From the NCBI GenBank assembly GCA_023664705.1, contig JAMPFE010000005.1, forward strand, positions 62,001 through 126,000: 64,000 nucleotides of DNA. Reading direction: 5' to 3'. The notes below the pieces were generated by a model. That model was not told the DNA's origin, did not search any database, and worked only from the letters and a program-made list of their open reading frames with translations. Position 1 is the stretch's first letter. Every line of letters starts with the position of its first letter. Positions 40,341-48,384 of the stretch are shown here, piece after piece. The stretch is from Lachnospiraceae bacterium. GTDB taxonomy: Bacteria; Bacillota; Clostridia; Oscillospirales; Ruminococcaceae. The position numbers and the translations under genes were made by a program.

Positions 40341-41268
40341 TTTTTTCCTCTTTCCTTTTCTCCGCTATCATTCTGCGGCGCTCCTCGCGCTTTTGGAGCT
40401 TGGTCTCGTAGGACGATATGTCCTCCTCCGAGGCGGCGAACACCGTCCGCATGACCGTGTAATTATGCTCGGTTATCATGCACGCTTTCAGCTTGACGAG
40501 AAAGCTCTCGCTGCACGTTTTGCAGTCCGCGACGGTTTTGCAGGATTTCCCGTTATTGAAAAGCCACTGCCGCAGCGAAAGCGCTTCGCCGCATTTGGGG
40601 CATTTCAGCCCGACTACGCGGCTGTCGGACGCCATTTTCTTCAAGTCCTCGATATCGTTGACCGCATCCTTGAAAAGCGGCGCCTGCACTGCCGAGGAGT
40701 ACTCGGCGTATTCGGCAATGCCGAGCGCCATATCGAGCTTTTTGCACACCTCGTAGGTAAGAAAGGCGTCGTTGAACGCGTCGTGGACCTGAACGTCCAG
40801 CGGTATCTCAAGGCTCTCCGCGGCGGTCGACAGCGCGCACTGCAAATGCTCGCTTTTGAGCTGGCGATTGTAGATAAGCTGCAGATTTATGTAATCGCTG
40901 CCGAAGCTCGGGTCGAGACCGTGCAGGGTGAGGTTGTCGGCGAGCATGCCGAGGTCGTCGAAGCCCCATGTGATGAAGCGGAATTCCTCCCCGCACCACG
41001 CGGAAAAGCGCCTGAACGCCTGCGGGAACGTCTCCCCCGCCGTGAGCTGCATATCCGTGATGCCCGTTATCTGCGCGACGTGCGGGTTCATTTTCTTGTA
41101 GTATTTCGGGCGGACGTTTATCTTTATCTTGTCGATAAGGTTGAATTTCTCGTCCGTCTTTATCGCGCCTATCTGGATTATCTCGCCGTACAGCAGCAGC
41201 GGCGTGCGCACAGTTTTCGACGGATTTACCGCCTGATTCCATTCCAAATCCATTATAATGTAGTTCAT
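40318..41268 (-). CDS. DEDDh 3'-5' exonuclease with C-terminal zinc ribbon
   Basis: The 316-residue protein has a DnaQ-like exonuclease domain (residues 1-180). It shows IIMDLEWNQ (Asp-x-Glu), TWGFDDLGMLAD and the DEDDh motif VHDAFNDAF with His and Asp. The C-terminal part has CPKCGEALS and CKTC, a zinc ribbon, then a highly charged coiled tail (KREERRRMIAEKRKEE). It resembles KapD/ERI-1-like inhibitor-type exonucleases in its core. It overlaps the S41-like gene by 4 nt and the HAD gene by 23 nt. Confidence 0.88.
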   Translation of the reverse strand: MNYIIMDLEWNQAVNPSKTVRTPLLLYGEIIQIGAIKTDEKFNLIDKIKINVRPKYYKKMNPHVAQITGITDMQLTAGETFPQAFRRFSAWCGEEFRFITWGFDDLGMLADNLTLHGLDPSFGSDYINLQLIYNRQLKSEHLQCALSTAAESLEIPLDVQVHDAFNDAFLTYEVCKKLDMALGIAEYAEYSSAVQAPLFKDAVNDIEDLKKMASDSRVVGLKCPKCGEALSLRQWLFNNGKSCKTVADCKTCSESFLVKLKACMITEHNYTVMRTVFAASEEDISSYETKLQKREERRRMIAEKRKEEKNGKNGDV

Positions 41269-42593
41269 ATCATCATTCTTTCCGTGTCGGCTCGCAAAAC
41301 CTCAAGCCCCTTTTTCAGTATGCCGTCAAGCCCGCTTTTCAAATCGCCGATAGTTTTTTCGGCGGGAATATCGGGCTTTATTCCGACGTTTACGTATTCG
41401 CTGCCGTCGGGCAGCCTGCTCCGCGTCGTCGCGATACTCACCGTTCCGCCGAGCGGCAGCTCCCGTATCATAGCCTCCGCGCCCGAGCCGTAAGTCGTTG
41501 CGCCGACTATCTTCGCTCTCCCCGACATTCGGAAATACGAGACGAAAGTCTCCGCCGCGCAAGCCGTTCCGCAGTTGGCAAGCAGCACCGCGGGCGCGGT
41601 CAGCTCCGCCTGCCCGCCGAAGTCGATAAAGCCGCCGACCTCGCCGTTGTCCTCCAAGCGCTCGTAATAGGTGTGTGTCGCGACCTCGTAAATTCTGCGC
41701 TGCCACGGGTCGGAGAGGTCGGGGGCGCTCATATCGATATACGGCTCCAAAGCGTGATATTTCGCGCTGTGGGACGGCGTTTTGCAGTCGGACTTAACGG
41801 GAAATTTTCCGCTTATGAAGCGCTTTGCTATCTCAAGCGGCGGGTCGCCCATGCCGCCCGGGTTGCCGCGAACGTCGATGATATACCCCCTGCAGCCCTT
41901 CAGCAGCGCGATATTCTCGGCGAACTCCCCGACTATCTCCGCGCTGTGGAAATCGAGCAGCTCAATAAACGCGAGGTCGTCCTCGGTCACGGAGATGATA
42001 AGGCTCTCCGAGCGGAAGCGCTCGGCAAGCGGCTCGGGAGGTCTTGCCGAAAGCTCGGCGAACACGGGCTCGCGCGGCTCGCTCTGCTTGAACGAGAACC
42101 CGCCCTTATCGGTGCCGACGGTGATGAGCTCCTCCGCGCCGAAATTCAACATCAGCGAGCACTCAACGCAGTCATAGAGCGCGAAAAGGCTCTCGGGCAG
42201 CTCGTGCCACCAGTAGGGGTACACGTATTTTTCGACGTATTCCGCCGTCGGCAGCCCCTGTATGCTCGTCAGCTCCGCAAACAGAAAGCGCTCCTCGGGC
42301 GCCGCCGCGAGCAGAAATTTCCCCTCGGCGCGCGTCACGCCGAACGGCACGCACCTGCCCTCGAAAAGCGCGGCGGGCGGCGACACCGAGGTGTGCCCGT
42401 CGCGGAGCAGCGCGTAAAAGCGCATCAGCAGGCGGTAAAATTCAAGGTCGCCCTCCGCGTTCATCACAAGCGGCAGAAAGCGCCTGTATTCGGCGTTCCA
42501 ATCGACGTCGGAGCGCTCCGCCCAAAACGCGAAGTTGTACTCCGCCTCTTTCCATAAACAGGAAAGTGTGTAAATTCTTTCCTCAACGGTCAT
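41265..42593 (-). CDS. S41-family peptidase homologue with Cys in the nucleophile position
   Basis: The 442-residue protein has the S41 (tricorn/C-terminal processing) fold. It shows LLRDGHTSV with the conserved His67, YIIDVRGNPGGMGDPPLE, and the nucleophile loop LLANCGTACAAETFV. In S41 enzymes this loop reads GSASxE or FSAAE; here Cys345 replaces the Ser. AKIVGATTYGSG follows, without the Lys of S41A enzymes but similar to S41B members. No signal peptide is seen, so it is cytoplasmic. It could be a Cys-using peptidase or an inactive one. It starts directly after the ABC-F stop. Confidence 0.88.
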   Translation of the reverse strand: MTVEERIYTLSCLWKEAEYNFAFWAERSDVDWNAEYRRFLPLVMNAEGDLEFYRLLMRFYALLRDGHTSVSPPAALFEGRCVPFGVTRAEGKFLLAAAPEERFLFAELTSIQGLPTAEYVEKYVYPYWWHELPESLFALYDCVECSLMLNFGAEELITVGTDKGGFSFKQSEPREPVFAELSARPPEPLAERFRSESLIISVTEDDLAFIELLDFHSAEIVGEFAENIALLKGCRGYIIDVRGNPGGMGDPPLEIAKRFISGKFPVKSDCKTPSHSAKYHALEPYIDMSAPDLSDPWQRRIYEVATHTYYERLEDNGEVGGFIDFGGQAELTAPAVLLANCGTACAAETFVSYFRMSGRAKIVGATTYGSGAEAMIRELPLGGTVSIATTRSRLPDGSEYVNVGIKPDIPAEKTIGDLKSGLDGILKKGLEVLRADTERMMI

Positions 42594-44207
42594 TTATATC
42601 ACCAGATTGCCGCCGACGTTCTCGCGCCGCCACTCCACATACTCCCCGTATGTGCCTTGGCGGTCGTAGCAGCCGTCCTCGGTCAGCTCTATAATGCGGT
42701 TCGCGGCTGTGTCGAGTATCTCGTGGTCGTGCGTCGCGAAGAGGATGTTCCCCTTGAACTCGGAAAGCCCGTTGTTGACCGCGGTTATGCTCTCGAGGTC
42801 GAGGTGGTTCGTCGGACGGTCGAGTATCAGACAATTCGAGCGGAACAGCATCATTCGGCTGAACATACAGCGCACCTTTTCCCCGCCCGAAAGCACCTTT
42901 ACGGGCTTGAAAACGTCGTCGCCGCTGAAGAGCATTCGCCCCAGAAAGCCGCGCAGATAGCTCTCCGTTTCGTCCTGCGAGTATTGTCTCATCCAGTCGA
43001 GGATAGATAATTCACAATCGTTGAAAAACGCGCTGTTGTCGTTCGGAAAATAGCTTACCGTGATAGTGCCGCCCCACTTGAACGTCCCCTCGTCGGGCTC
43101 CAGTTCCTCTGTGAGTATGCGGAAAAGCGTCGTCACGGCTATCTCGTTCGCGCCCACAAACGCTATCTTGTCGCCCTTTGCAACGGTAAAGCCGACGTTG
43201 TTCAGCACCTTAACGCCGTCGACCGTTTTCGACAGCCCCGTCACTTGGAGAATGTCCTTCCCCGCCTCGCGCTCCATATCGAAGCCGATATACGGATATT
43301 TGCGCGAGCTGGCGGGCATTTCCTCAACGGTCAGCTTGTCGAGCAGCTTGCGGCGCGAGGTCGCCTGCTTGGACTTGGACTTGTTCGCGGAGAAGCGCGC
43401 TATAAAGTTCTGGAGCTCCTTTATCTTCTCCTCGGCTTTCTTGTTCTGGTTCTTTATCATGCGCTGAACGAGCTGCGAGCTTTCGTACCAGAACTCGTAG
43501 TTGCCGACGTACATCTTTATCTTGCCGTAATCGATATCGACGATATGCGTGCAGACGTTGTTCAGGAAATGTCGGTCGTGCGAAACCACGATGACCGTGC
43601 CGAAATAGTCCGCGAGGAAGTCCTCGAGCCACGAAACGGCTTCCACGTCGAGGTGGTTGGTCGGCTCGTCCATGAGGATTATCTCGGGATTGCCGAACAG
43701 GCACTGCGCGAGCAGCACCTTGACCTTTTCGTTGCCCGTAAGGCTCGACATCTGATTGTAAAGTATCTCCTCGGGCAGTCCCAAGCCCTGTATCAGCTTG
43801 GACGCGTCGCTCTCGGCTTCCCAGCCGTTCAGCTCGGCGAACTCCGCCTCGAGAACGCTCGCGCGCTCGCCGTCCTCGTCGGAAAAATCCTCCTTGGCGT
43901 ACAGCGCGTCCTTTTCCTTCATTATGTCGTAGAGCCTTTGGTTGCCCATTATCACCGTGTCCTGCACCGTGAATTCGTCGAACGCGTAATGGTCCTGCCG
44001 CAGCACGCTCATGCGCATTTCGGGCGGGCGCGTTACCGTGCCCTTTGTCGGCTCCAGCTCGCCGCAGAGCACGCGCAGGAACGTTGATTTCCCCGCGCCG
44101 TTCGCGCCGATAACGCCGTAGCAGTTGCCGTTCGTGAACTTCAAGTCCACGTCCTTGAAGAGCACCTGCCCGCCGAAGCTTACGTTTACATCGCTTACCG
44201 TAATCAT
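42594..44207 (-). CDS. ABC-F family ATPase (YkpA/YbiT-type) with altered second active site
   Basis: The 537-residue protein has tandem ABC domains with the YkpA-type linker. NBD1 has Walker A GANGAGKST and Walker B IILMDEPTNHLDVEA, and its signature region reads SSLTGNEKVKVLL. NBD2 has GANEIAVTT where Walker A belongs, a loss shared by YkpA relatives as I recall them. The Walker B reads LILDRPTNHLDLES, so the catalytic Glu is Arg. ABC-F proteins act on the ribosome or in cell metabolism. It is followed with no gap by the S41-like gene. Confidence 0.93.
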   Translation of the reverse strand: MITVSDVNVSFGGQVLFKDVDLKFTNGNCYGVIGANGAGKSTFLRVLCGELEPTKGTVTRPPEMRMSVLRQDHYAFDEFTVQDTVIMGNQRLYDIMKEKDALYAKEDFSDEDGERASVLEAEFAELNGWEAESDASKLIQGLGLPEEILYNQMSSLTGNEKVKVLLAQCLFGNPEIILMDEPTNHLDVEAVSWLEDFLADYFGTVIVVSHDRHFLNNVCTHIVDIDYGKIKMYVGNYEFWYESSQLVQRMIKNQNKKAEEKIKELQNFIARFSANKSKSKQATSRRKLLDKLTVEEMPASSRKYPYIGFDMEREAGKDILQVTGLSKTVDGVKVLNNVGFTVAKGDKIAFVGANEIAVTTLFRILTEELEPDEGTFKWGGTITVSYFPNDNSAFFNDCELSILDWMRQYSQDETESYLRGFLGRMLFSGDDVFKPVKVLSGGEKVRCMFSRMMLFRSNCLILDRPTNHLDLESITAVNNGLSEFKGNILFATHDHEILDTAANRIIELTEDGCYDRQGTYGEYVEWRRENVGGNLVI

Positions 44208-44759
44208 TTAGTCCTTAATACCTTTCCTGTTCCACCTTATTGCCGTTCTGTAACCGAGCTTGGCGTACCACTGTGCCACGCCCGTGTAGTGTATATAGCT
44301 TATATCGCAGCCCTCGTCTTTGAGTATTTGCGTCGCGCACTTGACCATCGTCAGCCCTATGCCCTTGTTCCGATATTCGGGAACTGTTCCTACGCAGCCG
44401 GGAACGCCTATTTTCAAATTGCGACCGTTTACGCTGTGTTCTCCCATATCGTAGATATGGCAGAAGCTCGCGATCTTTCCCTCTACAAGACCGCAGAACA
44501 CGCAGTCGGTCTCGTTGAAATATTGCAGCCAGTCTCCGTCGACCTTTGCCACCGCCGCTCTCAGCTCGTCAAGACCGCCGCCGTAAAACCCGAACGAAAC
44601 GCCGTCCAAGCGCCGCTCGTAAACGCTCGGATCAAATTCGTCAAGCGGGAGTATCATCTCCTCAAAGACGTATTCCTCGGGCAGAGCGCGGATATGCGCG
44701 CTCTCGAAGAAATTCGGGTGCAGCGCGTTGAAAAGCGCGGTAAAATCGCGTTTATCCAT
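44208..44759 (-). CDS. GNAT-family N-acetyltransferase
   Basis: The 183-residue protein is a GNAT enzyme, with GCVGTVPEYRNKGIGLTMVK as the acetyl-CoA motif and YIHYTGVAQWYAKLGYRTAI at the C-terminus. The first 100 residues are longer than in a minimal GNAT, including an FFESAHIRALPEEY segment. The substrate is unknown. It lies 3 nt after metY and its stop touches the ABC-F start. Confidence 0.88.
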   Translation of the reverse strand: MDKRDFTALFNALHPNFFESAHIRALPEEYVFEEMILPLDEFDPSVYERRLDGVSFGFYGGGLDELRAAVAKVDGDWLQYFNETDCVFCGLVEGKIASFCHIYDMGEHSVNGRNLKIGVPGCVGTVPEYRNKGIGLTMVKCATQILKDEGCDISYIHYTGVAQWYAKLGYRTAIRWNRKGIKD

Positions 44760-44762
44760 GGT

Positions 44763-46028
44763 TCAGATGCTCGCGAACGCCTGTTTGAGGTCGTCGAGAA
44801 TGTCCCCGACGTTCTCCAGCCCCACCGAGAAGCGTATCAGACCGCCGTCGATACCCGCCGCGACGAGCTGCTCGTCGGTGAGCTGGCGGTGCGTCGCGCT
44901 CGCGGGGTGCAGCACGCACGTGCGTATGTCCGCGACGTGCACTTCATTGCTGGCGAGCTTCAGGCTGTCCATAAACTTGACCGCGGCGGCACGCCCGCCC
45001 TTTATCGAGAACGAGATAACGCCGCTGGTGCCGTCTGGGAGATACTTCTTCGCCAGCTCGTGACCCTTGCTCCCCTCGAGCGCGGGGTAGGTGACGAACT
45101 CCGTCTTGCCCGTGCTTTGGATATATTTTGCGACCGTCAGCGCGTTCTCGCAGTACTGTTTCATGCGCACGGGGAGCGTCTCCAGCCCGAGGTTCAGCAA
45201 AAACGACGAATTTGCAGCGGGATAGCACCCGAAGTCTCTCATAAGCTGCATTCTCGCTTTAACGATATACGGCGCGAAAGCGTACTTCTCGGTGTAGACA
45301 ACGCCATGGTAGCTCTCGTCGGGCTCGGTCATGCACGGGAATTTTCCGCTCGTCCAGTCGAATTTGCCGCTGTCCACGATAACGCCGCCGACCTGCACCG
45401 CATGCCCGTCCATATATTTCGACGTGGAATGCACGACGATATCCGCGCCCCACTCTATCGGGCGGCAGAGAATGGGTGTCGCGAAGGTGTTGTCGATTAT
45501 CAGCGGAACGCCGTGCGCGTGAGCCGCCTTAGCCCACATTTCGATGTCGAGGACGGTCAGCGCGGGGTTCGCGAGAGTTTCACCGAAAACCGCCTTGGTG
45601 TTGTCCTTAAACGCCGCGTTGAGCTGCTCCTCGGTCGCGTCGTGGTCGACCCAGATGCACTCGATGCCCATGCGCTTCAGCGTCACGCCGAACAGGTTTA
45701 TCGTGCCGCCGTAAATCGACGAGCACGCGATGAAGCTGTCCCCCGCCTCGCAGATGTTCAAGATCGACAGCAGCGACGCCGCCTGCCCGCTGGACGTGCA
45801 CATAGCCGCAACGCCGCTCTCAAGCGCCGCTATCTTCTTCTCCACGCAGTCGGTGGTGGGGTTCTCGAAGCGCGAGTAGATGAGGCTCTTGGTGGGGTCG
45901 TCGAATACCGCCGCCACGTCGTCCGTGCTGTCGTAGACGTAGGTGGTGCTCTGAACTATCGGCATAACGCGCGGCTCGCCGTTTTTGGGTGTGTAGCCCT
46001 CATGTAAGCATTTTGTTTCTATTTTCAT
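44763..46028 (-). CDS. metY: O-acetylhomoserine aminocarboxypropyltransferase (sulfhydrylase)
   Basis: The 421-residue Cys/Met-metabolism PLP enzyme begins KIETKCLHEGYTPKNGEPR, and shows YSRFENPTTDCVEKKIAALE, HGVPLIIDNTFATP and VVHSTSKYMDGHAVQVGG with the Schiff-base Lys. The long form with the VTYPALEGSKGHELAKKYLP segment is typical of MetY, which makes homocysteine from O-acetylhomoserine and sulfide. It follows hisC by 33 nt. Confidence 0.95.
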   Translation of the reverse strand: MKIETKCLHEGYTPKNGEPRVMPIVQSTTYVYDSTDDVAAVFDDPTKSLIYSRFENPTTDCVEKKIAALESGVAAMCTSSGQAASLLSILNICEAGDSFIACSSIYGGTINLFGVTLKRMGIECIWVDHDATEEQLNAAFKDNTKAVFGETLANPALTVLDIEMWAKAAHAHGVPLIIDNTFATPILCRPIEWGADIVVHSTSKYMDGHAVQVGGVIVDSGKFDWTSGKFPCMTEPDESYHGVVYTEKYAFAPYIVKARMQLMRDFGCYPAANSSFLLNLGLETLPVRMKQYCENALTVAKYIQSTGKTEFVTYPALEGSKGHELAKKYLPDGTSGVISFSIKGGRAAAVKFMDSLKLASNEVHVADIRTCVLHPASATHRQLTDEQLVAAGIDGGLIRFSVGLENVGDILDDLKQAFASI

Positions 46029-46061
46029 AATAATTCTCCTTTGTGAATTTGATATTATTCG

Positions 46062-47162
46062 TCAATGCCCGCACGACCACTGGTCGCGCTGGTATTGCTC
46101 GTATTCCAGCTCGTCGGTAAGCTCCTTGAGCGCGTCGATGAGCTTATCCGTCTCCTCGTCGGTGCCGACGGTTATGCGCAGATAGTTGTCAATGCGCGGC
46201 TTGTTAAACCACCGCACGTAGATGTCGCGCGATTTCAGGAACTCGAATATCCCCTGCGCGTGGCATTGCGGATGTGTGGCAAAGAGGAAGTTCGTTTGGC
46301 TGTCGGGGAGCTTAAAACCCATTCTCCGCAGCTCTCCCGCGAGCCGTTCGCGCGTCGCGATAACGCGCTTCAGCGTCGCTTGGAAGTACTCCTCGTCCTC
46401 GATAGCCGCGACCCCCGCCGCCTGCGCGATACTGTCCACGGGATAGCTGTTCATGCTGTCCTTAGCCGCGTAGATAGCCGAGATCGCGGTCTTGCTGCCC
46501 ATAGCCCAGCCTAGCCGCATTCCCGCCATGCTCCGCGACTTGGAGAACGTCCGCGTTATCACGAGATTGTCAAATTCTTCCAGCAGCGGCACGGCGGAAG
46601 TTCCCCCGAAATCCACGTAAGCCTCGTCGATTATGACCACACTTTCGCGGTTATTGCGCATTATCTCGCGGATAAAATCCAATCCGCGCCCGATAGAAGT
46701 GGGGGCGTTGGGGTTCGCGATGACCACGCCGCCGTTTTCCCGAGCGTAGTCCGCCGCGTTAATGCCGAAGTCCTCGTCGACGGGTATCGTCTCGTAGGGG
46801 ATATTGAGAATATCGCACCAGACGGTGTTGAACGAGTAGGTCACGTCGGGGAAGATTATCGGCTTTCGCGAGTTAAAGAACGCCCGAAAGCACAGCGAGA
46901 GCACGTCGTCGGTGCCGTTCCCCGCGAAAACGTTCTCCGGCAGCAAGCCCTCGCGCTTGGCAATGGCGTTCACGAGCGGCACGGCGTTCGCGCTGGGGTA
47001 CTTTTTGAGGTTCGACGCGTCATACTCCCGAATAGCGGCTATAGCTCTCGGCGACGGCGGGTACGGATTTTCATTCGCGTTCAGCTTGATGAAATCCGTT
47101 TTGTTCGGCTGCTCGCCCGCGGTGTACGGCTCGATTTTTATCAGATTATCTTGCCAGCTCAT
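46062..47162 (-). CDS. hisC: Histidinol-phosphate aminotransferase
   Basis: The 366-residue aminotransferase I/II has IKLNANENPYPPSPRA at the N-terminus, FAGNGTDDVLSLCFRAFF, VVIIDEAYVDFGG and RTFSKSRSMAGMRLGW with the PLP Lys. It should convert imidazole-acetol phosphate to histidinol phosphate; related enzymes also act on aromatic acids. The start is ATG 47162, with GGAGG upstream. A hairpin with a T-run sits just before the ribosome site. Confidence 0.93.
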   Translation of the reverse strand: MSWQDNLIKIEPYTAGEQPNKTDFIKLNANENPYPPSPRAIAAIREYDASNLKKYPSANAVPLVNAIAKREGLLPENVFAGNGTDDVLSLCFRAFFNSRKPIIFPDVTYSFNTVWCDILNIPYETIPVDEDFGINAADYARENGGVVIANPNAPTSIGRGLDFIREIMRNNRESVVIIDEAYVDFGGTSAVPLLEEFDNLVITRTFSKSRSMAGMRLGWAMGSKTAISAIYAAKDSMNSYPVDSIAQAAGVAAIEDEEYFQATLKRVIATRERLAGELRRMGFKLPDSQTNFLFATHPQCHAQGIFEFLKSRDIYVRWFNKPRIDNYLRITVGTDEETDKLIDALKELTDELEYEQYQRDQWSCGH

Positions 47163-47177
47163 AGTTTCCTCCAAAAA

Positions 47178-47212
47178 ATAAAGCCCGTTCTTATCGCAAG
47201 AGCAGGCTTTAT
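47178..47212 (-). terminator. Hairpin with T-run immediately before hisC
   Basis: On the minus strand ATAAAGCCTGCTCTT and AAGAACGGGCTTTAT pair (47178-47192 with 47198-47212) around a 5-nt loop, with TTTTTT next. It ends about 10 nt before the hisC ribosome site. It terminates the efp/CD1247 unit or acts as an attenuator for hisC. Confidence 0.75.
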
Positions 47213-47262
47213 GGCAGAACAATTTCCAAATTTACGCACGGCAAAGCCGCACGCTCAACCAA

Positions 47263-47661
47263 TTACAGCTCCTCCGAATCGTCCTCGTCAAGCTCAAAAA
47301 CAAGGTGCTTTCCGCAGTTCGGGCAGTCCATGCCGCCCGCGTTTGCCTGCTCGTAGTCAAAGCGGATAGCGTTTCCGCAGCTCGGGCAGACGGTCTCGTA
47401 CATATCGGCAAGCTCCTCGTCGATATCGTCGTAGTAATCGTCGTCATCATCGTCAACGCCGTAGACCTCGTCCTCAAGGTCCGCAAGGCTCTCCTCGACG
47501 TCGGTCATAACGGAAGCCACGTCGTCGAGCTCCTCGTCGACCTCGGCGAGGTTCTCCGCGATATCCGCGAGCACGTCGAGAATGCCGTTTACTATCTTGT
47601 CCTCTGTGTTAAGCCCCTCGGCAAGCCCCTTCAGATAAGATACCTTTTCACCGATAGTCAT
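47263..47661 (-). CDS. CD1247 N-terminal domain protein with zinc ribbon
   Basis: The 132-residue protein begins IGEKVSYLKGLAEGLN, the hallmark of the CD1247 N-terminal domain family of Clostridia. A helical acidic middle with an Asp-rich run follows. The C-terminus has CPSCG and CPNCG, a zinc ribbon. The family is regularly encoded beside efp in Clostridia, as here (10 nt downstream). Function unknown. Confidence 0.9.
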   Translation of the reverse strand: MTIGEKVSYLKGLAEGLNTEDKIVNGILDVLADIAENLAEVDEELDDVASVMTDVEESLADLEDEVYGVDDDDDDYYDDIDEELADMYETVCPSCGNAIRFDYEQANAGGMDCPNCGKHLVFELDEDDSEEL

Positions 47662-47671
47662 AGTGCAGCCC

Positions 47672-48232
47672 TCACTTTACTCTTTCCATATATTCGCCCG
47701 TGCGGGTGTCGATACGAATGACCTCGCCCTCGTTGATGAACAGCGGCACGCGAATTTCCGCGCCCGTCTCGAGGGTCGCGGGCTTGGTGGCGTTGGTCGC
47801 GGTGTTCCCCGCGAAGCCGGGGTCGGTCTGAGTTACCTGAAGCTCAACGAAGTTGGGCGGCTCCACGCCGAAAACCTTGCCCTTGTAGGACAGCACCTTG
47901 CACATCATCTCTTCCTTGACGAACTTGAAATTATCGCCGACCTCGCTCGCGTTCACGGGAACGTCCTCGTAGGTCTCCTGATCCATAAAGTGATACAGCT
48001 CGCCGTCGGAGTAGGAATACTGCATGTCCTTTCTCTCAACAAAAGCCGTAGGGAACTTAGCCGACGGGTTGTAGGTCTTTTCAACCACCGAGCCCGTGAT
48101 AACGTTCTTCACCTTGGTGCGGACGAACGCGGCGCCCTTGCCCGGCTTAACGTGCTGGAACTCGATGATCTGCATTACGTTTCCGTCCTCTTCAAATGTC
48201 ATTCCGTTTCTGAAATCTCCCGCTGTAATCAT
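47672..48232 (-). CDS. efp: Elongation factor P
   Basis: The 186-residue protein has the three-domain EF-P layout, with ITAGDFRNGMTFEEDG, the loop KPGKGAAFVRTK carrying Lys32 (the usual modification site), and C-terminal GAEIRVPLFINEGEVIRID. It relieves ribosome stalling at polyproline. No EpmAB genes are in view. It has its own promoter at 48311-48339. Confidence 0.97.
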   Translation of the reverse strand: MITAGDFRNGMTFEEDGNVMQIIEFQHVKPGKGAAFVRTKVKNVITGSVVEKTYNPSAKFPTAFVERKDMQYSYSDGELYHFMDQETYEDVPVNASEVGDNFKFVKEEMMCKVLSYKGKVFGVEPPNFVELQVTQTDPGFAGNTATNATKPATLETGAEIRVPLFINEGEVIRIDTRTGEYMERVK

Positions 48233-48310
48233 AGCGAACCTCCAAATAGTTTTTGATAATAATTATATTGACCCGATAAACGCTCCTCGGGAAAACACAT
48301 CACATTTTAT

Positions 48311-48339
48311 ATTGTACCAAATTTCCGCGCATATTTCAA
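48311..48339 (-). promoter_or_regulatory. Sigma-A promoter of efp
   Basis: TTGAAA (48334-48339) and TACAAT (48311-48316) on the minus strand are 17 bp apart, about 75 nt before the efp ATG. Confidence 0.82.
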
Positions 48340-48384
48340 GCACTTTTTTTAAAAAACTTGAAAATATTGCATATTTTTTAACGG

